A stretch of 64,000 bases of DNA from Levilinea sp. (GCA_029975215.1 JARKPO010000071.1:62001-126000); one strand, 5' to 3'; shown: positions 36,421-45,302, counted from the first letter of the stretch. Made by a program: numbers and translations. The notes: generated by a model not told the origin, from the letters alone.

Positions 36421-36448
36421 GTGGGTTTGTCAGATTTGACAAACCCAC
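36421..36448. promoter_or_regulatory. Perfect palindrome between carbamate kinase and transporter genes
   Basis: GTGGGTTTGTC (36421-36431) and GACAAACCCAC (36438-36448) form an 11-bp inverted repeat around AGATTT. Its inner half-sites TTTGTCAGA/TTGACAAA resemble the TTGTCAGACAA operators at 26997 and 27023. It could be a spaced operator or an RNA hairpin; no U-run follows. Confidence 0.45.
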
Positions 36449-36476
36449 CCTGCGAAACCCGGAGTGAGGAGGACCG

Positions 36477-37652
36477 ATGTCCTTACGTACGATGTGGCGG
36501 TTGCTGAGTGTTGTTTTGATTGCGGGCCTGGGTTTGACGGCCTGCGGCCCACGGGTTTCCGTGCCGGATCCCGATCCGGATCAGTTCAGCGTGGCGATGG
36601 TTTTGATCGGCCCAAAGGATGATCATGGCTGGTCCCAGGCACATTACGAGGGCCTGGAATACGTGGCACAGCAAGTTCCAGGCGTGCAGACGGTCTATGT
36701 TGAAAACGTCCCAGAAGGGGATGAGTCTGAGCCTGTTATTCGGGCGTTGGCTGCCAAAGGGTATGATTTGATCTTTGCGACCTCTTTTGGTTTCATGGAT
36801 CAAATGGAACGGGTGGCCAACGACTTCCCAAACACCTACTTTATTCATATTTCTGGCACAAAATCGAATACGACCAATTTTGGCAACCTGATGGGCGCGA
36901 TGGAAACCACCCTGTATCTGGCCGGTATGTTGGCCGGAGAGCGGGCTGAGATGGACGGCAACTTGCGCCTGGGGTATATGGCCACGTACCAGATTGCAGA
37001 AGAGCTGCGCCTGGGGAACGCATTTGCCCTGGGGATGCGCAAGACCTGCCCTGAATGCACTATGGATGTGCGCTGGCTGAATACCTGGCACGATCCGGTG
37101 GTGGAGAAACGTGTGGCGCTGGAGATGTTTGACGCCGGGGCACAGGTGGTACTTTCGGGGGCGGATACGCCCGCGGTGGCTGACGCGGCCGAAGCCAAGG
37201 GCAAATGGGGCGTGACATTTGATTGGGTTGGCTCCTGCACCAGCCCAGCTTGTTTGACTGCGCCGTATTGGAACTGGGGGCCAGTGTACAAAGAGGTCGT
37301 TCAAGGCTTGATGAACAAGACCTACAAACCCGGCTGGCATTATTTTGACGGCGATTCGGGTGGTTTGGGCCTGTATGGGTTCATGCCTGGGCAAGAACTG
37401 ACCGCCGGAGCGGCGGCACTGCCGGCCGACACGCTGAACCAGGTGCGCACCCTGCTGCGGCAGATGCAAGAAGGCGGTTTTAACCGCTTCAATGTCTTCC
37501 AGGGGCCGATCACCGACAACAAGGGCAATTTAAGGGTTGCGGATGGATATAAGTTGGAGCAAATTGACCTGGATCAATTCCCGGAAATGCAGTTGGGCTG
37601 CAAGATCTGCATGAAATGGTGGGCGGCGGGTGTGAATGCTGACTGGCCGTGA
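36477..37652 (+). CDS. BMP family lipoprotein, ABC importer binding protein (copy 1)
   Basis: A 391-residue exported lipoprotein with lipobox LTAC (Cys about 22). It belongs to the BmpA/Med family that delivers nucleosides or purines to an ABC importer: SVAMVLIGPKDDHGWSQAHY (about 38-57), NAFALGMRKTCPEC (about 181-194), NTWHDPVVEK and LTAPYWNWGP (about 260-269). Three Cys pairs are seen: KTCPEC, SCTSPAC and CKIC near the C terminus. They are shared with copy 2 and probably form disulfides or bind metal. GGAGG precedes ATG 36477. It is followed by the second copy and the ATPase and permease genes. Confidence 0.9.
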   Translation: MSLRTMWRLLSVVLIAGLGLTACGPRVSVPDPDPDQFSVAMVLIGPKDDHGWSQAHYEGLEYVAQQVPGVQTVYVENVPEGDESEPVIRALAAKGYDLIFATSFGFMDQMERVANDFPNTYFIHISGTKSNTTNFGNLMGAMETTLYLAGMLAGERAEMDGNLRLGYMATYQIAEELRLGNAFALGMRKTCPECTMDVRWLNTWHDPVVEKRVALEMFDAGAQVVLSGADTPAVADAAEAKGKWGVTFDWVGSCTSPACLTAPYWNWGPVYKEVVQGLMNKTYKPGWHYFDGDSGGLGLYGFMPGQELTAGAAALPADTLNQVRTLLRQMQEGGFNRFNVFQGPITDNKGNLRVADGYKLEQIDLDQFPEMQLGCKICMKWWAAGVNADWP

Positions 37653-37679
37653 TGCCCAGATCATTTTTCTTAATCTTGT

Positions 37680-37863
37680 TTGACAGATGGCACTTGTATT
37701 AGGCTGTAAAATTAAACTATTCTTGAACGTGCAAAAGGAGTTTCACGAACTCGCCCGGCCTACGACCTTTGCAGGTGGGGGCGAGTTCGCGAGGAAATGA
37801 CGATTGCATTCCCCCTATATCACCGTTCAAATCATGAGTTGGATCGGAAGGAGGTGATGATCC
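37680..37863 (+). ncRNA. Possible structured leader RNA ahead of the second BMP lipoprotein gene
   Basis: Between the two binding-protein genes the 289-base gap can fold into a three-way junction. A closing stem TTGAACG (37723-37729)/CGTTCAA (37824-37830) encloses a long arm (37746-37756 with 37779-37789, capped by ACCT/AGGT at 37765-37776) and a smaller hairpin (37793-37799 with 37807-37812). A further GGATC/GATCC stem (37841-37863) displays GGAAGGAGGTG in its loop. TTGACA at 37680 may be a -35 box. It does not match the classical purine riboswitch that I know. Confidence 0.35.
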
Positions 37864-37941
37864 TGCGATCTGTGTAGTTTGAGTGAAGTCGCTTATGAAT
37901 CCACTGATGTTCCATTCTTGAGTAAGTATGGAGGAGTTGAA

Positions 37942-39264
37942 ATGAAAAAGACAGTGTTGTGGCGCATGATGGCTGCGCTGTTGGTGGTGATCTTCATGAT
38001 GACCGCCTGCACGCCTGCGGCTCCGGCCGAACCGGCTGCCCCTGCGGCTCCGGCAGAACCGGCGGCTCCGGCAGAACCGGCGGCTCCGGCGGAACCGGCT
38101 GCTCCGGCCGAACCCGCGGCCCCCGCCGAACCGGCGGCCCCCGCGACGGGCGAACTGCAGATCCCGGACGTGGTGGAAGGCAAATACAACGCGGCTTTCG
38201 TGATGCTGAGCGTTCACGATGACGGCGGTTGGTCTCAGGCGCAGTACGACGGCCTGCGATACGTCATGGAAAAAATGCCGGATGTGAATGCGGCTTACAT
38301 TGAGAACGTTGCTGAAGGCGCCGACGCGGAGCAGGTTTTCCGCGCTCTGGCTCGCAAGGGCTTCAATGTGATCTTTGGCGGCTCCTTTGGTTATATGGAC
38401 TCCATGGAAGTTGTTGCCCCTGACTTCCCGGATACCTATTTCATCCACATCAGCGGTTACAAATCCAACAGCACCAACTTCGGCAATCTCTTCGGCGCGA
38501 TGGAATCGATGAAATACCTGGCCGGTATGCTGGCTGGTTCGCGGGCCAAGTTAGATGGTGCGAACAAGATCGGCTACATTGCCACTTTCCCCATCCCCGA
38601 AGAGCTGCGCCTGGGTAACGCGTTTGCCATCGGCATGCGCAAGACCTGCCCCGAATGCACACTGGATGTGCGCTGGATCAATACCTGGCACGATCCTGTG
38701 ATCGAACGTCAGGGTGCTGACTCTCTGTTTGACGCAGGCGCCCACATCGTCTTCACCGGCGCCGATACCCCTGCCCCGGCTTTGGCCGCTGAAGCCCGCC
38801 CGGGCAAGTGGGGCATCACCTATGACTGGTCTGGCTCCTGCACCTCGGATTCTTGTCTGACTGCCCCCTACTGGAATTGGGGTCCTGAGTTCGTGCGCGT
38901 GATCCAGGGTCTGCGCGACGGCACCTACAAAGTGGGCTGGGATTACTTTGATGTGAGCACCGGCGGTTTGGGCATTTACGGCCTGATGGAAGGCCAGGAA
39001 ATGACCAAGGGCATGAAGGAACTGCCCGCAGAAGATCTGAAGCTGGTCAAAGACACGCTGGCCAAGATGTTGGCGGGCGAATTTACCCGCTTTGATGTCT
39101 TCGCTGGCCCGCTGAAGGACAACGCTGGCAATATCGTAGTTCCGGAAGGCGAGAAGATGTCGCAATCGGATCTGGATCAGTTCCCTCCGGGAGCTCCTGG
39201 CCTGGAATGCAAGTACTGCATGCGCTTCTGGGCTGAGGGTATCACCGCTGAACTGCCGCAGTAG
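37942..39264 (+). CDS. BMP family lipoprotein, ABC importer binding protein (copy 2)
   Basis: A 440-residue lipoprotein paralogous to the preceding gene. The signal ends in lipobox MTAC (Cys about 23). A Pro/Ala/Glu linker of repeated AAPAEP units (about 25-70), absent from copy 1, holds the binding domain away from the membrane. The BMP core matches copy 1 closely: DDGGWSQAQYDGLRYVMEKM, NAFAIGMRKTCPEC, NTWHDPVIE and LTAPYWNWGP, with the same three Cys pairs (TCPEC, SCTSDSC, CKYC). GGAGGAG five bases before ATG 37942 fixes the start. A hairpin after the gene probably raises its level over the membrane subunits. Confidence 0.92.
   Translation: MKKTVLWRMMAALLVVIFMMTACTPAAPAEPAAPAAPAEPAAPAEPAAPAEPAAPAEPAAPAEPAAPATGELQIPDVVEGKYNAAFVMLSVHDDGGWSQAQYDGLRYVMEKMPDVNAAYIENVAEGADAEQVFRALARKGFNVIFGGSFGYMDSMEVVAPDFPDTYFIHISGYKSNSTNFGNLFGAMESMKYLAGMLAGSRAKLDGANKIGYIATFPIPEELRLGNAFAIGMRKTCPECTLDVRWINTWHDPVIERQGADSLFDAGAHIVFTGADTPAPALAAEARPGKWGITYDWSGSCTSDSCLTAPYWNWGPEFVRVIQGLRDGTYKVGWDYFDVSTGGLGIYGLMEGQEMTKGMKELPAEDLKLVKDTLAKMLAGEFTRFDVFAGPLKDNAGNIVVPEGEKMSQSDLDQFPPGAPGLECKYCMRFWAEGITAELPQ
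38017..38147 (+). repeat. Tandem 18-base repeats coding an AAPAEP linker
   Basis: About six degenerate copies of an 18-base unit encode AAPAEP hexapeptides inside the second lipoprotein gene. Such arrays may change in copy number by slippage. Confidence 0.8.
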
Positions 39265-39279
39265 TCTGTAAGTGTTGTG

Positions 39280-39312
39280 GGGGACAGGCCACAAGATTTT
39301 GGGCCTGTCCCC
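39280..39312 (+). terminator. Hairpin between lipoprotein and ATPase genes
   Basis: GGGGACAGGCC (39280-39290) pairs perfectly with GGCCTGTCCCC (39302-39312), followed by only TTT. In binding-protein operons such a partial terminator or stabilising stem gives more binding protein than membrane subunits. Confidence 0.65.
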
Positions 39313-39366
39313 TTTCTTCCGGAACACCCGGAGAGAGAGTCCCTGGAAGGGTGTAGAGGTAGCGCT

Positions 39367-40935
39367 ATGAATCAGGAGAGCAACGCCAATCTAGCGGTGA
39401 ATGTGGTTGAAATGCGCGGGATTGTTAAGCGATTTCCGGGCGTTTTGGCAAATGATCATGTCAATTTTGACCTTCATAAGGGTGAGATCCACGCGCTGCT
39501 GGGCGAAAATGGCGCTGGCAAAAGCACCCTGATGAACATTCTGGCGGGCATGTACCGGCCCGATTACGGTACGATTACGGTCAACGGACGGCTGGTGAAT
39601 TTTTCCTCCCCGGCCGATGCCATCCGTGCAGGGATCGGCATGATTCACCAACATTTCATGCTGGTTCCTTCGCAAAATGTGACAGAGAATATTCTGTTGG
39701 GATTAAAAGAACCGCGCTTCATTATGAACATCCGCAAGTATGAAGATGCGGTAGCGGCCCTGGGCGAGCGCTACGGGTTAAAAGTGGACCCGCGCGCGAA
39801 GATCTGGCAGCTATCGGTGGGTGAACAGCAGCGCGTTGAAATCTTAAAGGCGTTATACCGTGGGGCAAACATTTTAATTATGGATGAGCCCACGGCGGTG
39901 TTGGCACCAAAAGAAATTGAAGAGCTTTTTGTGACTCTGCGCTCGATGACGCAGCAAGAAAAATCCATCATTTTTATCAGCCATAAACTGCATGAAATCA
40001 CCAGCATTTCTAACCGCGTGACGGTGATGCGCAAAGGGAAAGTGACCTCACAGGGCATCAGTGTGAAAGGGGTCACGCGGGCCGATCTGGCGCGCCTGAT
40101 GGTGGGGCGTGATGTGGAATTTAATGTCGAAAAAGAGCCCTGCCGTGTGGGTGGGACGGTACTGCAAGTGCAGGATGTGCGGGCGATGAACGATAAAGGC
40201 CTGCCCGCGCTGCGCGGGGTATCGCTGACGGTGAATTCGGGCGAGATCGTGGGCCTGGCGGGGGTGGCGGGCAACGGCCAAAGCGAATTGGCCGAGGTGA
40301 TCGCCGGGCTGCGTAAGGTGACGGGCGGTAAGATCATCATGCAGGGAGAGGATATCACCAATCAATCGGTCAAGCGCAGCATCACCTCAGGGGTATCGCT
40401 GGTGCCCGAAGACCGCACCCGCGTGGGCACGGCCCCTAATTTAAGCATGACCGATAACGTGATCATGAAGAATTATAAACAGGCTCCCATTGGACGCGGC
40501 TGGATGATTAACGCTCTGGCGGCGGATGATTATGCCAAACGCCTGAAAGAAACTTACGATATCATGACCCCTTCCACCCATACTTCGGTGCGCTTGATGT
40601 CGGGTGGCAATTTGCAAAAGGTCATTCTGGCGCGGGAAATCTCCAGCCAACCGGCCTTGATGGTGGCGGTGCAGCCGACGCGCGGCCTGGATGTGGGCGC
40701 CATTGAGGGTGTGCAGCGCCTGCTGCTGGAACAACGCAAAAATTGCGCGGCCATTCTGTTGATCTCTGAAGAGTTGGAAGAGCTGTTAGCGCTGAGCGAC
40801 CGCATTTACGTCATCTACGAAGGTCAAATCATGGGTGAAGTGACCGACGGCAATATTGAGAAGATTGGCCAGATGATGTTGGGCACTCGCGCGGAACAGT
40901 TGGAAACCGCGGAAGGAGAACGCAGCCATGAGTGA
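39367..40935 (+). CDS. ABC importer ATPase with two nucleotide-binding domains (BMP/nucleoside class)
   Basis: A 522-residue peripheral ATPase with tandem cassettes. The first has Walker A GENGAGKST (about 47-55), signature LSVGEQQRVEI (about 150-160) and Walker B ILIMDEPTAVL. The second has the degenerate Walker A VAGNGQSELAE (about 299-309), LMSGGNLQKVILAREI (about 413-428) and VAVQPTRGLDVGA, the usual pattern of the RbsA/nucleoside class. ATG 39367 follows AGAGGT. It energises import by the two downstream permeases with the two lipoproteins as receptors. It overlaps the first permease gene by eight bases. Confidence 0.95.
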   Translation: MNQESNANLAVNVVEMRGIVKRFPGVLANDHVNFDLHKGEIHALLGENGAGKSTLMNILAGMYRPDYGTITVNGRLVNFSSPADAIRAGIGMIHQHFMLVPSQNVTENILLGLKEPRFIMNIRKYEDAVAALGERYGLKVDPRAKIWQLSVGEQQRVEILKALYRGANILIMDEPTAVLAPKEIEELFVTLRSMTQQEKSIIFISHKLHEITSISNRVTVMRKGKVTSQGISVKGVTRADLARLMVGRDVEFNVEKEPCRVGGTVLQVQDVRAMNDKGLPALRGVSLTVNSGEIVGLAGVAGNGQSELAEVIAGLRKVTGGKIIMQGEDITNQSVKRSITSGVSLVPEDRTRVGTAPNLSMTDNVIMKNYKQAPIGRGWMINALAADDYAKRLKETYDIMTPSTHTSVRLMSGGNLQKVILAREISSQPALMVAVQPTRGLDVGAIEGVQRLLLEQRKNCAAILLISEELEELLALSDRIYVIYEGQIMGEVTDGNIEKIGQMMLGTRAEQLETAEGERSHE

Positions 40936-42061
40936 GTCAATATCCCCCAAACCCGCGGGAAATAGCTGGTTTCCCTATCGACTTAAAGTTGAACCGCGCC
41001 TGAAAGAACCCCCGGCCTGGTTTTCGCCGATGCTGTCTTTTGTGGCGGTGGTGGTTTCGCTGTTCATCGGCGCGTTCATTATCCACCTGGCGGGCGGCGA
41101 CCCCTGGAAAACCTATGTGCACATTGCCAAGTCGTCCTTCGGCAGCATAGGCGTGATCTCAGACACGATGGTGAAGGCCACTCCGCTGATTTTGGTGGGC
41201 CTGGCCTGTTCCATCGCCTTCCGCATGCGCATCTGGAACATCGGCGCGGAGGGACAGTTCTTCCTGGGCGCATGGGGAGCCAGCCTGATTGTGCTTCTGC
41301 CAGTGCTGCCAGAGGACGCGCCGCAGTGGCTGTTCATTCTCACCACAATGGCTTCGGGCATTCTCTTTGGGGCGCTGTGGGGCTTCATTCCCGCGCTGCT
41401 CAAGGCCCGTTTTAATGTCAATGAGATCATCTCAACCCTGATGATGAACTACATTGCCATCTCATGGAACAATTTCTTTATCTATGCGGTGTGGTCGGAC
41501 GGCGGTTTTCAGATGACGCGCATGTTCCAGCGCAACGCTTGGCTGCCGCGCCTGGCGGATTACGCCAAAGAGATCCCGGCTTTCCGCGGGCTGACCACGC
41601 ATTTGGGTCTGGTGTTTGCCCTGTTGGCGGCGGTGGTGGTGTACCTGATTTTGACCAAAAGCCAGTGGGGGTACGAAATTCGCCTGATTGGCGATAACCC
41701 CAACGCGGCCCATTACGCCGGTATTTCGATCAACAAAAACATCATCCTGGTGATGCTGCTCTCAGGCGGCCTGGCGGGTTTGGCGGGCATGTCGGAGATT
41801 ACGGGCGTGGTTCACCGGCTTCAGGGGGCCATTTCGCCAGGCTACGGCTTTACCGGCATCATCATCGCCTGGCTGGCCAAGCTGAACCCCTTCGGGGTGA
41901 TCATCGCTTCCATCCTGTTTGGCGCTTTGATCCTGGCGGGGCGTGAGATGCAGCCGCACGGCATCCCCACGATGATCCAGGGGGTGATCATGGTGCTGTT
42001 GATCGCGAGCGATTTCTTTACCCGGTACACAATTCGCGTAACGCGCCGGATGGAGGAGTAA
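40928..42061 (+). CDS. ABC importer permease 1 (BMP/nucleoside class)
   Basis: A 377-residue inner-membrane protein of the BPD_transp_2 family with about nine helices. RIWNIGAEGQFFLGAWGA (about 99-116) and the later RLIGDNPNAAHYAGISINK (about 256-274) are the hallmark motifs of the nucleoside/BMP permeases. The N terminus (about 1-35) is a Pro-rich cytoplasmic extension. It overlaps the ATPase gene by eight bases and precedes the second permease with a single base between, so the three are translated together. Substrate is probably a nucleoside or free purine, judging by family and neighbours. Confidence 0.95.
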   Translation: MSESISPKPAGNSWFPYRLKVEPRLKEPPAWFSPMLSFVAVVVSLFIGAFIIHLAGGDPWKTYVHIAKSSFGSIGVISDTMVKATPLILVGLACSIAFRMRIWNIGAEGQFFLGAWGASLIVLLPVLPEDAPQWLFILTTMASGILFGALWGFIPALLKARFNVNEIISTLMMNYIAISWNNFFIYAVWSDGGFQMTRMFQRNAWLPRLADYAKEIPAFRGLTTHLGLVFALLAAVVVYLILTKSQWGYEIRLIGDNPNAAHYAGISINKNIILVMLLSGGLAGLAGMSEITGVVHRLQGAISPGYGFTGIIIAWLAKLNPFGVIIASILFGALILAGREMQPHGIPTMIQGVIMVLLIASDFFTRYTIRVTRRMEE

Positions 42062-42062
42062 G

Positions 42063-43031
42063 ATGGACCTGATCATCGTATTATCTGCGGGGGTTGCCAC
42101 GGGAACAGCGCTGCTGTTTGCCACTGTGGGTGAAATCTTCGCCGAACGGTCTGGGGTGATGAACCTGGGTGTAGAAGGTATGATGCTGCTGGGGGCCATG
42201 ACGGCCTACAGCGTGTCGGCCTCTTCTGGCTCTCCCTGGTTGGGCGCTCTGGCGGGCATGCTGGCAGCCGGTTTGATCAGTCAGATCCATGCCTACATTT
42301 CCATCACGCTGAAGGCAGATCAGGTGGTGAGCGGCCTGGCTTTGAACTTTTTGGCTTCGGGTGTGAGCCTGGTGTTGGGCGAAGGTCTGAACAGCCTGAA
42401 GGGCGTGCCGACCCTGCCGTTTTTCAGCATTCCGCTGCTGGTGAAGATCCCCATTCTGGGTGATATTCTCTTCAAAAATCAAAGCGTGCTGGTGTATATT
42501 GGCTATTTGCTCTTCCCTTTGGCCTGGTATTTTATCAACCGCACCCGCCCCGGGCTGCATTTGCGCGCGGTGGGTGAATACCCGTCCGCGGCCGATTCAC
42601 AGGGCATAAACGTGATCGGCCTGCGCTATTTCTACACCTTCGTGGGCGGTCTGCTGGCGGGCCTGGCCGGTGCAGCCATCAGCCTGGCAATTTCGCCGGG
42701 GTGGTTCAGCGAGAAGACTTCGGCCGGCCTGGGCTGGATTGCGGTGGGTCTGGTGATCTTTGCCCAATGGGACCCCATCCGCGCGGCGGGCGGTTCTTAC
42801 ATCTTCGGCGCACTGCGGCGTCTGATTTTGGATATTCAGGGGCCGACCACCATTTTAGGACTGCGCAATCCTTTCTACTACAACCCCTATTATGGCTTTT
42901 TCCTGCAAATGCTCCCTTACGCCTTCACGGTGATTGTGCTGGTTTTGGGCTCGCGCGAGGCCATCCGCAAGCGCATGGGCACACCGGCGGCGCTGGGGCT
43001 GCCCTATGTCCGCGGGCAGCGCGGTCTATAA
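42063..43031 (+). CDS. ABC importer permease 2 (BMP/nucleoside class)
   Basis: A 322-residue membrane protein, the smaller partner permease. It has the GVMNLGVEGMMLLGAMTAY motif (about 31-49) and RAVGEYPSAADSQGINVI (about 169-186), matching YufQ/RnsD-type subunits, with eight or nine helices. Its start is one base after the preceding stop, with GGAGG just inside the upstream gene. Together with permease 1, the dual ATPase and the two lipoproteins it completes an importer; all required parts are present here. Confidence 0.95.
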   Translation: MDLIIVLSAGVATGTALLFATVGEIFAERSGVMNLGVEGMMLLGAMTAYSVSASSGSPWLGALAGMLAAGLISQIHAYISITLKADQVVSGLALNFLASGVSLVLGEGLNSLKGVPTLPFFSIPLLVKIPILGDILFKNQSVLVYIGYLLFPLAWYFINRTRPGLHLRAVGEYPSAADSQGINVIGLRYFYTFVGGLLAGLAGAAISLAISPGWFSEKTSAGLGWIAVGLVIFAQWDPIRAAGGSYIFGALRRLILDIQGPTTILGLRNPFYYNPYYGFFLQMLPYAFTVIVLVLGSREAIRKRMGTPAALGLPYVRGQRGL

Positions 43032-43067
43032 ACTTTACTGTAAACCTTTATGAAAGGGCATGAATCC

Positions 43068-44324
43068 ATGGAAAAGACGTTTGTTGGTTACCGCTGTTCA
43101 TTGTGCGGGAAGGAGTACGGTCCTGAAGACGTGCAGTACACCTGCCCGGCTGACGGCGGCAATTTGGATGTAGTTTTGGATTATGACGGTATCCGTAAGA
43201 AGTATCAGGTGGAAGACATCACCACACGCACCGATGCTTCGCTGTGGCGCTATCTGCCGCTGCTGCCGGTGACGGACCCGGGCGGCGAAGGCACGCCCCT
43301 ACGCGCCGCGGGTTGGACGCCGCTCTATCAGCCGCCGGCCCTGGCTAAGGCCCTGGGCATGCGCCAGCTGTGGGTAAAGGACGAAGGCCGCAACCCGACC
43401 GCCTCGTTTAAAGACCGCGCCAGCTCGGTGGTGGTGGCGCGCGCGCGCCAGATTGGGGCCGAGGTAGTGGTGACGGCTTCGACAGGCAACGCGGGCGCGG
43501 CCCTGGCGGGCATGTCGGCGGCGGTGGGTCAGCGGGCGGTCATCTTTGCCCCGCGCACAGCCCCCCCGGCCAAGGTGGCCCAACTGTTGGTGTACGGCGC
43601 CCAGGTGATCCTGGTGGACGGCAATTATGACTCGGCTTTTGACCTGACCATTGAGGCGGCCAACGCCTACGGCTGGTACTGCCGCAACACGGGCTACAAC
43701 CCCTTCACGGCGGAAGGCAAGAAGACCGCGGCTTTTGAAATTTGGGAGAATGTGATTTTGCCCCTGGGCGACAGCGCACGGCCGTTGAATGTGTTTGTGT
43801 CGGTGGGTGACGGCAACATCATCTCCGGCATTCACAAAGGATTCAAAGACCTGATGGCCCTGGGTTGGCTGAAGGTGATGCCGCGTATTTTTGGCATTCA
43901 GTCGGATAAATCTGCGGCGGTGGCTAACGCCTTCTTTGCGGGCACGGAGATGATTGTGCCGGTGGCGGCTACGACCCTGGCGGACAGTATTTCGGTAGAT
44001 TTGCCCCGCGACGGTGTGCGAGCGGTGCGCGCAGCTACCCAAACCGGCGGGGCCTACATCACCGTGCCGGATGAGGAGATCATTTCCGCGATTGCCGATC
44101 TGGGCAAGGTGGGCATTTTTGCTGAACCGGCTGGTTCGACGGCCTATGCGGGTTTGAAGAAGGCCCTGAAAGAGGGCGTGATTGGGGCGGACGAGCCCAC
44201 GCTGGTGTTGAACACAGGCAACGGCATGAAGGATATCCGCGCGGCGATGGCGGCTGTGAAGGAAGCTCCAATTATTGAGCCGACCTTTGCCGCCCTCGAA
44301 AAACACCTGGCGTCCAACCGCTAG
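43068..44324 (+). CDS. Threonine-synthase-like PLP enzyme with N-terminal zinc ribbon
   Basis: A 418-residue fold-type-II PLP enzyme. The N-terminal zinc ribbon is formed by CSLC and CPADGG. The PLP lysine lies in NPTASFKDRAS (about 107-117) and the SxxxNAG-type loop in TASTGNAGAALAG (about 133-145). It resembles bacterial threonine synthases, which turn O-phosphohomoserine into threonine. No homoserine dehydrogenase or kinase gene is near, and it directly follows the purine importer, so a beta-elimination role like the diaminopropionate lyase of related clusters is possible. ATG 43068 has AAAGGG upstream; ATG 43050 does not. Genuine threonine synthase is the default reading. Confidence 0.85.
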   Translation: MEKTFVGYRCSLCGKEYGPEDVQYTCPADGGNLDVVLDYDGIRKKYQVEDITTRTDASLWRYLPLLPVTDPGGEGTPLRAAGWTPLYQPPALAKALGMRQLWVKDEGRNPTASFKDRASSVVVARARQIGAEVVVTASTGNAGAALAGMSAAVGQRAVIFAPRTAPPAKVAQLLVYGAQVILVDGNYDSAFDLTIEAANAYGWYCRNTGYNPFTAEGKKTAAFEIWENVILPLGDSARPLNVFVSVGDGNIISGIHKGFKDLMALGWLKVMPRIFGIQSDKSAAVANAFFAGTEMIVPVAATTLADSISVDLPRDGVRAVRAATQTGGAYITVPDEEIISAIADLGKVGIFAEPAGSTAYAGLKKALKEGVIGADEPTLVLNTGNGMKDIRAAMAAVKEAPIIEPTFAALEKHLASNR

Positions 44325-44360
44325 GGAATTTTGTCAGAACGAACAGGAACCAGAGTCGCG

Positions 44361-45302
44361 ATGCAGCCTACTTATTCGATTATTGCGCCAGTGTATAACG
44401 AGCGCGAAAGCCTGCCGGTTTTGTTAGACCGGCTGCAGGGCGTGATGGATACCACGGGCGAGGCCTGGGAACTGATTTTGGTCGATGATGGTTCTACCGA
44501 CGGTTCGACCGAGATCATCCGCGCTTTAGGGGAGCAGGATGAGCGCGTTCGGCCGGTAATTTTTGCACGCAACTTTGGCCACCAAATTGCGGTGACGGCT
44601 GGTTTGGATTACAGCCGCGGGCAGGCGGTGGTGATCATTGACGCGGATTTGCAGGATCCTCCGGAGGTGATACTCGAACTGATTGCCAAATGGAAAGAAG
44701 GTTTTGAAGTGGTGTATGCGGTGCGCGGGGAACGCGAGGGTGAAACCTGGTTTAAGAAAACCACCGCATCTCTGTTTTACCGCCTGATTTACCGCATTAC
44801 GGATGTCAAGATTCCGCTGGATACGGGCGATTTCCGCCTGATGGACCGCAAGGTTGTGAACGTGATGAACCAGATGCGCGAACGTCACCGCTTTTTGCGC
44901 GGGATGTCCTCGTGGGTGGGTTTTCGCCAGGTGGGTGTCACTTATCGGCGCGCGGCGCGCTATGCGGGGGTCACCAAATACCCGTTCAGTAAGATGCTGA
45001 GGCTGGCGCTGAACGCCATCACCAGCTTTTCGTACTTTCCCTTGCAGCTGGCCACTTATATGGGCTTTTTTGCCGCGGGGCTGAGCATTTTGACCATTCC
45101 GGTGATTGTGGTGATGCGGTTGATTGGGCAGCAGGCATTCTTTGGACAGGCCACCACCCTGGTCGCGGTGCTGCTTTTGGGTGGGGTCCAGCTCATCAGT
45201 CTGGGCATTTTGGGTGAGTATTTGGGCCGCGTATATGATGAAGTCAAGGGCCGCCCGCTGTACATTGTCAGTCAGGGGCCTTCTGATGAAGAAAAACCAT
45301 AA
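44361..45302 (+). CDS. Family 2 glycosyltransferase, polyprenyl-phosphate type
   Basis: A 313-residue membrane-anchored enzyme. The N-terminal GT-A domain has [18 protein letters not shown] (about 4-21), [11 protein letters not shown] (about 43-53) and the metal-binding DADLQDPPE (about 94-102). Two C-terminal helices (about 225-255 and 260-290) match the GtrB/DPM1-type transferases that make polyprenyl-phosphate sugars for later transfer by GT-C enzymes. A GT-C-like membrane protein is encoded at 32275-34266. The ATG at 44361 is preferred over the TTG at 44331. It sits between the two PLP enzyme genes, with no clear metabolic link to them. Confidence 0.9.
   Translation: MQPTYSIIAPVYNERESLPVLLDRLQGVMDTTGEAWELILVDDGSTDGSTEIIRALGEQDERVRPVIFARNFGHQIAVTAGLDYSRGQAVVIIDADLQDPPEVILELIAKWKEGFEVVYAVRGEREGETWFKKTTASLFYRLIYRITDVKIPLDTGDFRLMDRKVVNVMNQMRERHRFLRGMSSWVGFRQVGVTYRRAARYAGVTKYPFSKMLRLALNAITSFSYFPLQLATYMGFFAAGLSILTIPVIVVMRLIGQQAFFGQATTLVAVLLLGGVQLISLGILGEYLGRVYDEVKGRPLYIVSQGPSDEEKP

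Noticed and set aside
37857..37878. A tiny open frame (MILRSV) after GGAAGGAGG at 37846-37854
   Set aside because: Only six codons, with no way to judge coding from sequence; treated as part of the leader.
37879..37941. TTG 37879 as start of the second BMP lipoprotein
   Set aside because: It would place 21 residues ahead of a normal lipoprotein signal; GGAGGAG just before ATG 37942 is decisive.
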